Source of the DNA: Isotricha intestinalis
Lineage: Eukaryota > Ciliophora > Litostomatea > Vestibuliferida > Isotrichidae
NCBI GenBank assembly: GCA_023807065.1
Contig: JAJJLU010000025.1
Coordinates: 1 to 38,669, forward strand
Length of the DNA stretch: 38,669 bases
Direction of reading: 5' to 3'
Shown: piece after piece, positions 29,407 to 38,635 of the stretch
How the letters are laid out: the number at the start of each line of letters is the position of its first letter
Position numbering within the stretch: position 1 is the stretch's first letter
Made by a program: the position numbers and the translations under genes
The notes under the pieces: model-generated
The model's database searches: none
What the model was told of the DNA's origin: nothing
Seen by the model: only the letters and a program-made list of their open reading frames with translations

Positions 29407-30621
29407 TTATATTTTATTATTCAGATAATTATGATAATTTTCACTTTGTTCTTTATTTAGAAATATGTCAGGTTCTAATAAATTCATAATACTTCCACTC
29501 AATTTTTTATTTAATTCACGGTGATTATTACCATTATTATTATTATTCTCATTGTTATCATTATTAACATCATTATTATTTTTATTGTCGATGATATTCT
29601 TCACATTATCATTATTATTATTCTTAACATGATTATTATTTTCATTTTCCTGATCAATTTTATTATCTTCATTCAACAAATTTATATTACTTTTATTATT
29701 ATCTTTTTCTTCATGATAACCAAAAACTACCCAATCATATTTAAAATCCATTTCATACTTTTCTCTCATCATAATTTTCTCAATCAACCCATAAATAAAG
29801 TCATAATTAGGTTCTTCCTCAAACTTTAATTTCCTAGGATAATTAAGGATATCAATAAATTCATTAGGTAAATCTTCACATAATTTATCTAAAGAAGTGT
29901 TAATTTTCTTATTTTTAATTTTATCATATTTTTCTTTTTTATTTTTCCCTTTCATGCCCATCCAAGGTAAACTACCTTTTAAAAAATAAATTAAAACATA
30001 ACTAATTCCTTCTAAATCATCTCTTCTACTTTGTTCAAATCCTAAATGAGTAAAAATAGAAGCATATCTAACAGTTCCTGTTAAATTTTTTCCTTCTTTA
30101 TAAGGAATATGTTTTTTATTTTGATCAATATATCTTTTTGATAATCCCATATCTATTATATATAATATATTATTTTTATCATTTCTTCCCATTAAAAAAT
30201 TATTTGGTTTTATATCTCTATGAATTATTCCTTTTTTATGCATATATTCTATTCTATTATACATTTGTTTTCCTAATAATAATGTAGTTTTTAAAGAAAA
30301 TTTTCTTCCTAAATTTGTAAATAAGTTTTCTAAGTTTTTTCCTAAAAGTTCCATTACTAAACAGGAATAATTCTCTATTTCATGATAATAATATATTTTT
30401 GGTATTCCAATTCCATTTTGTAAATCTTTTAATATTCTTGTTTCATGATGTAATTGAGGATGTTTTGAAGATTTGATTTCTAATTTAACTGCTACTTCTT
30501 GAAGAGTTTTTTGGTTTAAACCTAAATATATTTCTCCAAATGCACCATGGTCTAATTTTTGGTTTAAATACATTAAGTAATGATTTCCTATTTTTGCTAT
30601 ATTGTTTATTATTTCTACCAT
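29407..30621 (-). CDS. Casein kinase 1 family Ser/Thr protein kinase
   Basis: A 404-residue protein with a kinase domain at about 14-300. The nucleotide loop is L-D-H-G-A-F-G-E-I-Y, with the first glycine replaced by D24. The ATP lysine is K46 in V-A-V-K-L-E, and the catalytic loop is H-R-D-I-K-P-N-N (H134-R135-D136). The CK1 signature S-R-R-D-D-L-E follows the activation segment (R-Y-A-S-I-F-T-H-L-G). The magnesium motif is D-M-G (157-159) instead of D-F-G. CK1 enzymes phosphorylate Ser/Thr near acidic or primed sites and act in many processes; ciliates have expanded this family. The last 90 residues are Asn- and Asp-rich and probably regulatory or disordered. All catalytic residues are present, so it should be active. 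Confidence 0.94.
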   Translation of the reverse strand: MVEIINNIAKIGNHYLMYLNQKLDHGAFGEIYLGLNQKTLQEVAVKLEIKSSKHPQLHHETRILKDLQNGIGIPKIYYYHEIENYSCLVMELLGKNLENLFTNLGRKFSLKTTLLLGKQMYNRIEYMHKKGIIHRDIKPNNFLMGRNDKNNILYIIDMGLSKRYIDQNKKHIPYKEGKNLTGTVRYASIFTHLGFEQSRRDDLEGISYVLIYFLKGSLPWMGMKGKNKKEKYDKIKNKKINTSLDKLCEDLPNEFIDILNYPRKLKFEEEPNYDFIYGLIEKIMMREKYEMDFKYDWVVFGYHEEKDNNKSNINLLNEDNKIDQENENNNHVKNNNNDNVKNIIDNKNNNDVNNDNNENNNNNGNNHRELNKKLSGSIMNLLEPDIFLNKEQSENYHNYLNNKI

Positions 30622-30840
30622 ATTGATTTAATAATATATAATATTCTTTTTTATTTTATTTTATTGTGTTTTATAATCAATTTATTGTATAATAATAATT
30701 TTTTAATTGTTTAAAATCAAAACAATAATTTAAAAAATTTTTTTTTCAAATTATAAAAAATTTATAAGTGAATTAAAAGGAAATAAAAAAAAAAATAATT
30801 TTCAACTCATAATAAAATCATTTCATTTTACATTTTTTTT

Positions 30841-32787
30841 CTAAGCATCATTTTTAATTTTCAATATATCATTTTTCATTCTTTTCTCACTTTCAACAAT
30901 ATATTCTTGAATTCTTCCATCAATAATAGTATTTTGTTCTTTAATTTTAATATCTAACTGACTATCTAAATAAGCCATTTTTTTTTCAATAATTTCAATA
31001 ATTTTACTCATATTTTCTTTTTGTTCAAGAGAATATCTTTGTTTACTTTCTTCAAATTTTAAATTCATAGTATTATTTAAAGTTAATTCATAATTTTTCA
31101 TAATATCTTTCATAGGAGATAAATTTTCAGAACAAAGTCTATCAACATATTCTCTAATTAAAACAGCATTTGGTTCTGAACTTCCACTTATATTACCTTT
31201 AATATTCTGAAGAGCATTATTTGCTAAATGATCATTTATATCTTTTACTCTTTCATCAATATCATTAAAATGTTTTGTATTTGTATCATTATTATCTCTT
31301 ATATTTATTTTTATTTTATCTGTTTCTTCTGTGAATTGCTTTAATAAATCTTCTGTTATTTCCTTTTGTTTTGTGTTTATTAAATCTAAATTTTCTTTCA
31401 TATATTTATCTAATGTTGAAGATAATAAATCAAATTTATTAAAATAATCTTTATTTTTATTATTTGTATCTTCTAATTTTTGTTCAATACCATTTATTGT
31501 TTCTTTCATTGTATTTTCATATTCTGACAAATGTGTTTTTTGTTCTAAAATACTAGATTTTAAAGCAGAAAAATTTTCTTCATAAGTTTTATTATCTTTA
31601 CTCATTTTAGTATCTACCTTAGATAATCCTGCTTCCAATAAACTTCTCATTGATTTAAATTCTAAATTATATTTTTCATTATGTTTAGAAATTAAATCAT
31701 TGAAAGTTTTCATATAATCTTTATTCAAACTAATTAAATTTTTTTCAGTTTCTAATTGTGATTTTTCTAATCCTGATATTTTTTCATCATTTTTAGTAAA
31801 AATTTGCATAAATTCATTTCTTACATCATTGATCATTTTTTTTCTAAAATCAGTTTCTTCAATTAAATTTTTATTAGTAATATCAACCATATTTTTAACT
31901 TGAGCAAATTGAGCATTAATTCTATTTTCTTTAGATTCATCCATTTTAATTAATTCATTTTGTTGTTGTAATCTACTTTCAACTGCTTCTGTTTGTACAG
32001 TTTTAATTTTTTCTAAAGTAAATTTTTGATATTGTTCATTTTCTTTTTTCATTTCTGATAAATTCAAATTCATATCTCCTAAAGTATGAATTATTTCATT
32101 TATTTTATTTTCATTATTTTTATTAAACTGATATACTGTTCCTTTTAATTCATTAAAATCTAAATTTTTTACACAATCATCTAATTTCTTTTGAACTTCA
32201 TTTATTATTGTTGTAGACTTTTCATTTAATTGTAAATAATTATTAAAACTTAATAAAATTTCTGTTAATTTACTATCATGTTCATTTAATTTAATATTAT
32301 TGATTCTTATTATTTTTTCTTGTTCTGATATAATTTTATTATATTCAATAATTTTTTCTTGCATTTCACTTTGATTTTGAAAAGATTTAGAAATTAAATT
32401 TTTCATATTTTGAATTTCTTTATAAACATCACTTCCAAAATTAGTTTGAAAATTATTGTTATTATTAATAGGATAATAACTCATAGTATTATTCGATAAA
32501 GGTCTATTTAAATTAATAGTATTTTGTGTTATTGGAAGATTATTTGAAGAATCAGCTTTTCTAATTGGAGTGTAAGTAAAAGGAACTCTACTTGAATTTG
32601 TTGTAGAAAACGATGATAAATTTGTATTGTTTGTATTATTGAAATTGTTATTTGAGTTGTTTCCATTTGAAATATTTAATGGGTTGTTTGAATTTGCACT
32701 CATTTTCTCTATTTCTAAAAATTTTTTATAATCTCTTATGTTGTCTCCTAATATTATGTTTGATGCTTGTGATTTTGTTTGATCCAT
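30841..32787 (-). CDS. Long coiled-coil protein with Asn/Ser-rich head
   Basis: A 648-residue protein. The first 120 residues are N- and S-rich, with a short basic motif, R-V-P-F-T-Y-T-P-I-R-K. From about 125 to the end the chain is almost continuously helical with heptads and many E, K, N and D residues, with one looser point near N-I-S-G-S-S-E-P-N (about 540). A flexible Ser/Pro-containing head plus a long rod resembles SF-assemblin- or giardin-like filament proteins, but I cannot demonstrate homology. No enzyme motif or membrane helix is present. It stops at TAG, the second of the two TAG stops. It starts divergently from the B-box gene, with 550 bp between. Confidence 0.85.
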   Translation of the reverse strand: MDQTKSQASNIILGDNIRDYKKFLEIEKMSANSNNPLNISNGNNSNNNFNNTNNTNLSSFSTTNSSRVPFTYTPIRKADSSNNLPITQNTINLNRPLSNNTMSYYPINNNNNFQTNFGSDVYKEIQNMKNLISKSFQNQSEMQEKIIEYNKIISEQEKIIRINNIKLNEHDSKLTEILLSFNNYLQLNEKSTTIINEVQKKLDDCVKNLDFNELKGTVYQFNKNNENKINEIIHTLGDMNLNLSEMKKENEQYQKFTLEKIKTVQTEAVESRLQQQNELIKMDESKENRINAQFAQVKNMVDITNKNLIEETDFRKKMINDVRNEFMQIFTKNDEKISGLEKSQLETEKNLISLNKDYMKTFNDLISKHNEKYNLEFKSMRSLLEAGLSKVDTKMSKDNKTYEENFSALKSSILEQKTHLSEYENTMKETINGIEQKLEDTNNKNKDYFNKFDLLSSTLDKYMKENLDLINTKQKEITEDLLKQFTEETDKIKINIRDNNDTNTKHFNDIDERVKDINDHLANNALQNIKGNISGSSEPNAVLIREYVDRLCSENLSPMKDIMKNYELTLNNTMNLKFEESKQRYSLEQKENMSKIIEIIEKKMAYLDSQLDIKIKEQNTIIDGRIQEYIVESEKRMKNDILKIKNDA

Positions 32788-33337
32788 TTTGTTTTTATTT
32801 TATTTTTTTAATTTATTTTTTAATTTTTATATGTATTATAGCTGTTTATTTTAATGAATTTTATAAAAATAAGTTATTCAATGAGATATAAAAATTTTAC
32901 TATTTTTTAATGCATTGATATGAAAGTTAGTTTAATTTGCGAAGTAAAAATTGGAGAACATTTATTATTTACTAAATTTTATGAATCTCAAAATTTTATT
33001 TTTGTGGTTCCTTTTTTCTTCTTTCACTAATTAATTATATTTAATAAATTTTATTCTTTTATTATCACCCCTATATCATCTTATATTTTATTATTAATAC
33101 TTTAATCTTCTTTTTTTTTGATTCTAATATTAAAAATAAATATGATTTATTTCATGAATTTACATACTATTAATTTCATGAATATTATTGTTTAAAACTT
33201 GAAAATATTAAAGAAAAAATAAATTGACTAAAAAAAAACGAAAAAAACATTATTTTTATTATTGAATAAAAAATAATTTTAATTTAATACAATAGAATTC
33301 AATATATATATTGTTTATTAATTATTTATTAAATTAA
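32788..33337. other. 550-bp divergent gap with a possible small relic
   Basis: This gap separates two divergent genes and must hold both promoters. On the plus strand an ATG at 32920 opens a 36-codon frame (starting M-K-V-S-L-I-C-E-V-K-I-G) to TAA at 33030. After a shift in a T run, a coding-like block near 33120-33240 contains E-Y-Y-C-L-K-L-E-N-I-K, with one TAA and one TGA. The first block loosely recalls the start of adaptor-complex sigma subunits, too weakly to name. It may be a decayed gene or chance. Confidence 0.22.
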
Positions 33338-34879
33338 ATGTTTTTATGTCATAATTGTCTTTATATTCCTAAATTCAAATTACAAATTTTATCAAATAAT
33401 GATAATATGATAATTCAAACAAAATGTGTATGTGGAAATATTCCAGTTCGATTAAATAATTTTTTTGATAATTATTTTATTGATTTTTCAAAACCAAAAT
33501 GTAGTTTAATTAAAAAGCATAATTTAAATTCAAAAAATAAGGGAAAATATTTATGTTATCTTTGTAAAAAAATATATTGTGAAAAATGTGGAGAAACCCA
33601 TTCAAATATTTCTAAACATCCAATCAAATTATTTTCTGAAATTCAAAATAAGTGTTTAAGACATTCAAAAGAATTAATTGGTTATTGTTCTAATTGTAGA
33701 GTAAATTTTTGTAATGAATGTCATAATCATAAAAATCACAAAGTAAAATTAAACCCAATTAAAGTATTCTATGATGATAATACCAGAGAAAATTTAAAAA
33801 ATATTGATAAAGAAATTCAAAAAATTGATGATAATGACAATATTAATGTTAAAATATTTTGTTTTATTAAAATGTTATATAAAGGATATATTTCAGATAA
33901 TTCAAAATATTATTATCAAATCAGAAAAAACTTTTTGTCTAATTCTAATATAATTTTTTCGGGTGGTGAAATAATTTTCATAGAAAAACCTAAATCAGAT
34001 AAATTAGTTTCAAAGAAGAATATAATAATTAAAAAAAGCTTATTAAATATTAAAAAAAATACAACTTATATTTTACCTTTAAATAGTTTAAAATTATGTG
34101 CTGGATTTAAAGATGGAAAAATAAAAATAATTTTCTTAAAGAATAAAAAATGTAAAACAATTAAAATATCAGATTATCCGATTAAGAAAATGATTAAATA
34201 TAATAATAATTCAGATTTTGTTTTAATTAATTCAGGGAATACAATTATTAAACAATTAAATTTAAAAAATTATTCTATTGAAGATGTTACTTTTAATCAT
34301 AATTTGATTATAAATAATATTTTTATTCAATTAAAAAATAATGATCTGATTTTAGGAAATGAATATGAAATATTCATTTATAGAAAAGAGGAGAATTTAA
34401 ATTTAATTAAAAAGTTTTCTTTTGAAAATAAAGAGGATAATCATTCTGAAAGTCTAATTTTAGAAATGAATGATTTAATCATTATATATATTAATAATCT
34501 ATTTTATGAATTAAATGTTACAAATTATAATTTGAAAAAAATAAAAGAGTGGAAATTTAATGAAAAAATTTATATTAATAAATTAAATAATAATAATTTT
34601 ATAATATATTCTACATCTTTTATTCATATTATAAAAATATCTAATTATCAAATTATTACTTCTTTTTCATTTATTGATTCTATATCATCTGTTCTAATAA
34701 AAAATTCTTATATTTTTATTTCTTTATCAAACAAAGATTGCTATATTTATGATAAAAACATTTATTATCAAATTTCCGTTGAAAAAACTAAATTCGATAA
34801 TTTAATTAATTTCTATGATAATCAAATTATTTCATATGATTTTTATTCTTCTGATTATATAATATATTTAGTTGAGTAA
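33338..34879 (+). CDS. B-box zinc-finger protein with propeller-like C-terminus
   Basis: A 513-residue protein. The N-terminus carries C4-x-x-C7 and C30-x-C32, possibly a small zinc knuckle. A first B-box-like finger spans about 55-97 (H61, C73-x-x-C76, C81-x-x-C84, H94). A second, canonical B-box spans about 106-135 (C106-L-R-H109, C117-x-x-C120, C125-x-x-C128, H131, H134). No RING is seen. Residues about 235-510 contain repeated beta-strand-like segments (L-K-L-C-A-G-F-K-D-G-K-I-K-I and similar), suggesting a degenerate WD-type propeller. Such tandem B-box proteins are abundant in ciliates. B-boxes mediate assembly or ubiquitin-ligase contacts in TRIM proteins, but without a RING the protein is probably a scaffold. 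The start follows an A/T-only leader. Confidence 0.86.
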   Translation: MFLCHNCLYIPKFKLQILSNNDNMIIQTKCVCGNIPVRLNNFFDNYFIDFSKPKCSLIKKHNLNSKNKGKYLCYLCKKIYCEKCGETHSNISKHPIKLFSEIQNKCLRHSKELIGYCSNCRVNFCNECHNHKNHKVKLNPIKVFYDDNTRENLKNIDKEIQKIDDNDNINVKIFCFIKMLYKGYISDNSKYYYQIRKNFLSNSNIIFSGGEIIFIEKPKSDKLVSKKNIIIKKSLLNIKKNTTYILPLNSLKLCAGFKDGKIKIIFLKNKKCKTIKISDYPIKKMIKYNNNSDFVLINSGNTIIKQLNLKNYSIEDVTFNHNLIINNIFIQLKNNDLILGNEYEIFIYRKEENLNLIKKFSFENKEDNHSESLILEMNDLIIIYINNLFYELNVTNYNLKKIKEWKFNEKIYINKLNNNNFIIYSTSFIHIIKISNYQIITSFSFIDSISSVLIKNSYIFISLSNKDCYIYDKNIYYQISVEKTKFDNLINFYDNQIISYDFYSSDYIIYLVE

Positions 34880-35666
34880 AAATAATTTTATAAGATAATA
34901 ATTTTATTATATAAGTTAATAATTAAATTTTTAATTAAATGCTTTTGAATCTTATTATATATTTATCCTTTTTTATTTATATGAAATGGTTATCATTTGT
35001 TTTATGTAATCTTAAAATCATGAATAAAATTTATATTTAGTTTTACATCTAATTCATTCCTTTTATTAGTTTTTCTAATTTTGTTATTTATTTAAATATC
35101 TTGTATTATTATTATTATAATAGTGACTAAAAGTGTAAAAAAATAATTGATGTTTATATGAACAATTCATTTGTTTAAAAAATTATATAACTAAAATGAT
35201 ATTTATTGTAAAAGAGAAATTAAGAATTTTAGATGAATCCTGTTAGTATAAAATTATTACAAATTGGCAATTTTTGATTAATATCATCTTTATATTAAAT
35301 TTATCTTAAATAATTGCTATTTTCTTTTTGAACCATCAAAATAATAAATAAATGAATATACTCTTAATCTATTATAATTTATTATAGAAAAATATAGTAT
35401 GGAACTTTCCTTATATAGTATATTTTTTTCAAATTTATTTTTTAATGAGCACTTTTATAAATCCAAATAATGCTAATTAAGAAATGAAAAATAATTTATG
35501 TTAATAAAAATCAAATAGATTATAATATTCATATATTTAATCAATTTTTTTAATCATTTAAAAGTTTAAAAATATTAAAAATAAAAAAGCAAAAATGTGA
35601 ATGTTTTTTTTAAATTTAAAAAAAAATAAAAAAAAATCCTCAAAAAACCTTTTTAAAGAACAAAAT
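34880..35666 (-). pseudogene. 787-bp gap with possible decayed minus-strand gene
   Basis: Between the stops of the B-box gene and the USP gene, the minus strand from about 35520 to 35100 reads as coding-like blocks. A 45-codon run at 35454-35320 contains K-E-S-S-I-L-Y-F-S-I-I-N-Y and ends Y-Y-F-D-G-S-K-R-K before TAG. After a frame change, a block near 35291-35228 contains Q-K-L-P-I-C-N-N-F. Several lines here are about 18-20% GC, as in genes. Runs of this length can arise by chance in DNA with few GC bases (I estimate about one per gap of this size), so this is a weak call. No family is recognised. Confidence 0.25.
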
Positions 35667-37652
35667 TTAATCAGTTTGTCTCCTATAAAAAAGAACATAA
35701 GCGGCAGAAGAGACAACATCACTAGCACTAGTTGCAGAGCAAGAAGAATCATTATAACTATACCACTTATCAAAATTTTTACAACAAGCAGTATAATGTC
35801 CTCCTCCAGTTCCTCCATAATGTTGACTAACTGCATATAAATCATATTTAACATTATCTTTATCAGGACCAATAATATATTCTTTTAAATCCATATTATT
35901 TATTGGGAAATCTATAAAAGAATCATCTTTTCCCCATGAAAAACTTGAATATCTTGAATATCTTGATTCATTTGAAAATCTTTTTAAACATATCATTAAT
36001 ATTTTAGGTAAATAAAATAAATCCATTTTTTTCTTTGCTAATTGAAACTTTTTACATTTTTTACAATACCATTCATTTCCTTCTTCTAAAATTTCTTCTG
36101 TTCTAAAATATTCTAAACAATCATATAATGATTTTGAACTTTCTTCTTCTGTCATACTTTTTCCACTTACTTTTGATGTGTGATCCAATTTTCTACTTAG
36201 ATTATACACAGCAAATTTAGAGTGTATTTTAAATTGTATTTTTAATGAAAAATCTTTGTTGAGAAGTAAATCTAATATTTTTGATGTTATATCTTCTTTA
36301 TCTGATAATTCTTTTAATTCTTCTTCTAATTTTTCATTGTTTAAAAGTTCAATTTCTTTTTCATTATCTTCATCGTTATTTATTATGAGGAAATTAAAAG
36401 GAAAATCAGAATTAAATTTTTCTAATGATTTTTTTTCTTCTTCATTTAAATTCTCATTTTTAAAAATTTTTCCATATTCCTTAGTTAAATATTCTATTAT
36501 TTTATCTTCATTTATTTCATTATTATCTTCATTTAATTCTTCTAATAATTTTCTAAATTCATCATCATCTTCTTTATTATCAAAAGGATCATCTATAAAT
36601 TTTCTAGCCATAAAATATAAATTCATTTTTATATCATCAAAAGTGGTTTTATTATCAATAAATATTATTCTTGGATAAGAACTTTTACTATATTCATATT
36701 CTCCCATTATATATACAAATGTAACTTTTTTATTTTCTTCATATTTATCATAGCAAATAATAGCATTTTTATAACTACAAACTTCATCATCTGCTCCACA
36801 AAATTTTTTAAATTTCTTATCACTAACATTAACAAAAATCATATCATTAACTTTTAATTTTAATTCATTTTCACTTTCAAAAACATTTTTCAAATCACTA
36901 AATTTAAGATCTTTATTAATACAAGTAGAAATTTTAAGAGTATCTCGAAGGCAGAATTTAGGAACATAATATAATATAATATTTTTTTTTTTACTTAAAA
37001 AATCTCTTCCAGGAATATTTAACATTAAAGTATTAAAAGGATCAAAAGTAGTACTAATCCATTTACATTCAGGACAAGTAATAGTACATTTATATTGTCC
37101 AGAAAATAAATCAGTAATAATAGAATCATTTCTACTTAAATGCAAATCCCAATATCTTTTAGCACAAACAATATCTTCTTCATCATCTTTTTTTTCATCA
37201 ATTAAAACATAAGGTTGATTAGTAACTTTATTTAAATCTTCATTAATATAATCTAAGAAATAAGTCATAAATTCATTTGAATCATGTTGTCTATAACCTC
37301 TAAATATTTTAGCTTTTGAACTTATTGTACTTTTAAAAGAAGAAGGATCTCCAACTCTTTGAGAATTAACCCAATAATTTTCTAATAAATTATACCATTC
37401 TTCTGCAAGTTCTCCATGTAATCCTCTATCATTTTTATCATTCAATTCTTCTTTATATTGTTTAGTTAAAAAATATGTTGTTAAATCTATACAATTTTGA
37501 AGACATGCTATTGATGAATTCATAAAACATGTATTACCTAAATTACGAGAACCACATAATCCATGAGATGATGATTCTGTTAATATATTATTTAAAAGAG
37601 ATATGTCTATTACACGACGAGTGTATAAGGATTTTTTTTGAGGAGAATCCAT
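35667..37652 (-). CDS. Ubiquitin-specific protease, USP4/USP15 type
   Basis: A 661-residue deubiquitinase. The Cys box is G-S-R-N-L-G-N-T-C-F-M-N with catalytic C42. The His box is Q-H-Y-G-G-T-G-G-G-H-Y-T-A with H619, followed by S-Y-N-D-S-S supplying the third catalytic residue (D635 region). The Q-H-D-S-N-E-F-M block, the N-D-S-I-I-T-D-L-F-S-G block and paired zinc cysteines (C-P-E-C, then C-K-K-C) match the USP4/USP15/yeast Ubp12 group. It cleaves ubiquitin from proteins by thiol chemistry. It lacks the N-terminal DUSP and ubiquitin-like domains of animal USP15 and starts almost directly with the protease. A long acidic insert lies near 370-460. It is the last gene before the right subtelomere. 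Confidence 0.96.
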   Translation of the reverse strand: MDSPQKKSLYTRRVIDISLLNNILTESSSHGLCGSRNLGNTCFMNSSIACLQNCIDLTTYFLTKQYKEELNDKNDRGLHGELAEEWYNLLENYWVNSQRVGDPSSFKSTISSKAKIFRGYRQHDSNEFMTYFLDYINEDLNKVTNQPYVLIDEKKDDEEDIVCAKRYWDLHLSRNDSIITDLFSGQYKCTITCPECKWISTTFDPFNTLMLNIPGRDFLSKKKNIILYYVPKFCLRDTLKISTCINKDLKFSDLKNVFESENELKLKVNDMIFVNVSDKKFKKFCGADDEVCSYKNAIICYDKYEENKKVTFVYIMGEYEYSKSSYPRIIFIDNKTTFDDIKMNLYFMARKFIDDPFDNKEDDDEFRKLLEELNEDNNEINEDKIIEYLTKEYGKIFKNENLNEEEKKSLEKFNSDFPFNFLIINNDEDNEKEIELLNNEKLEEELKELSDKEDITSKILDLLLNKDFSLKIQFKIHSKFAVYNLSRKLDHTSKVSGKSMTEEESSKSLYDCLEYFRTEEILEEGNEWYCKKCKKFQLAKKKMDLFYLPKILMICLKRFSNESRYSRYSSFSWGKDDSFIDFPINNMDLKEYIIGPDKDNVKYDLYAVSQHYGGTGGGHYTACCKNFDKWYSYNDSSCSATSASDVVSSAAYVLFYRRQTD

Positions 37653-38635
37653 TTTTTTTTATTTTTTTATATGTTTTTAGGTTTTTTTTGAATATTTATT
37701 TATTCATTTTATTCATTTTTTTTTTTTTGAAAATAGTTAAAATATTTGAAGAATGGATTGAAAGGAAATTTGTTTATTTTTATTTATTTTTTAAATTAAT
37801 TATTATTTTTTTAAATATTATTCATTAAAATTTAAATAATTAATTAATTATAATTAAAATATTTTTTTATATATTTAAAAAGTTTTAATTTTATACTTAA
37901 AATATAATCTTGAAAATTTATTGATTCTTTTTTAGGAATTAAATTTAAAGTAGAAAAGATTTTTGAAAATATAACTATTTTAAAGTCATTTTTTTTAAAA
38001 TAAGCTTATATACAGTGTAATAAATTTATAATATTTTTTTTTATGCAGTAACTTAAATTTTTCTTGTGGGATTGTTGAATTTATTATTTTTATGTTACAT
38101 CACCCATAAAATATTATTAATATCATTAATAAAAAGGAATTTTTATATTTTTTTTGAAGCTTAATCATTAAATTAATTTCAATTTATTTGATAAATAATT
38201 GGTAAAATTAAGCCAAATGAATAATATTGACTTAATAAAATCTCAATTTTTTATAATTGTTGGTTTCGCTAATCAATTTACATGTTAATTAAATGTTTTA
38301 TTAAAATAATTAAATAATGTGTAACTAATATTTACGAAATATTATGTAAAGGTTTTATATTTTTTTAGTATCTTAAAAAATAAAATATTTAACAAATAAG
38401 AAACATTTTATTATGATTTACCTTTCTTTACCTAAAAAATTTATTTTCATTATTTTTTCTGTTTAACATAAAAAAGTAAATGAGGTAAAAAATGAAAAAT
38501 ATATAATAATTCACTTCTGAGTAAATTATTAAAATAATTAAAATTAATTATTAATTATTAATTATTATTTAATAATATTAAAAACATTGAATAACTTAAA
38601 AATATTTATTGATTGATATTTTTTCAAACAAAAAA
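37653..38635. other. 983-bp right subtelomere, no gene seen
   Basis: This is the longest gene-free stretch. The part next to the USP gene (37653-37880) is T-rich and likely its promoter. Farther out are only short open runs, such as a 23-codon frame at 38217-38288. Direct repeats of TTAATTA and related words occur at about 38540-38565. By contrast, the left side has a gene starting 107 bases from its telomere. No tRNA, structured RNA or origin signature is recognisable. Confidence 0.5.

Noticed and set aside
35101..35125. The ATT trinucleotide run in the intergenic gap as a microsatellite
   Set aside because: Only a handful of imperfect units, unremarkable in DNA this AT-rich.
38217..38288. 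A 23-residue frame starting M-N-N-I-D-L-I-K-S-Q near the right telomere
   Set aside because: Runs of this length are frequent by chance here, and there is no family match or upstream signal I can recognise.
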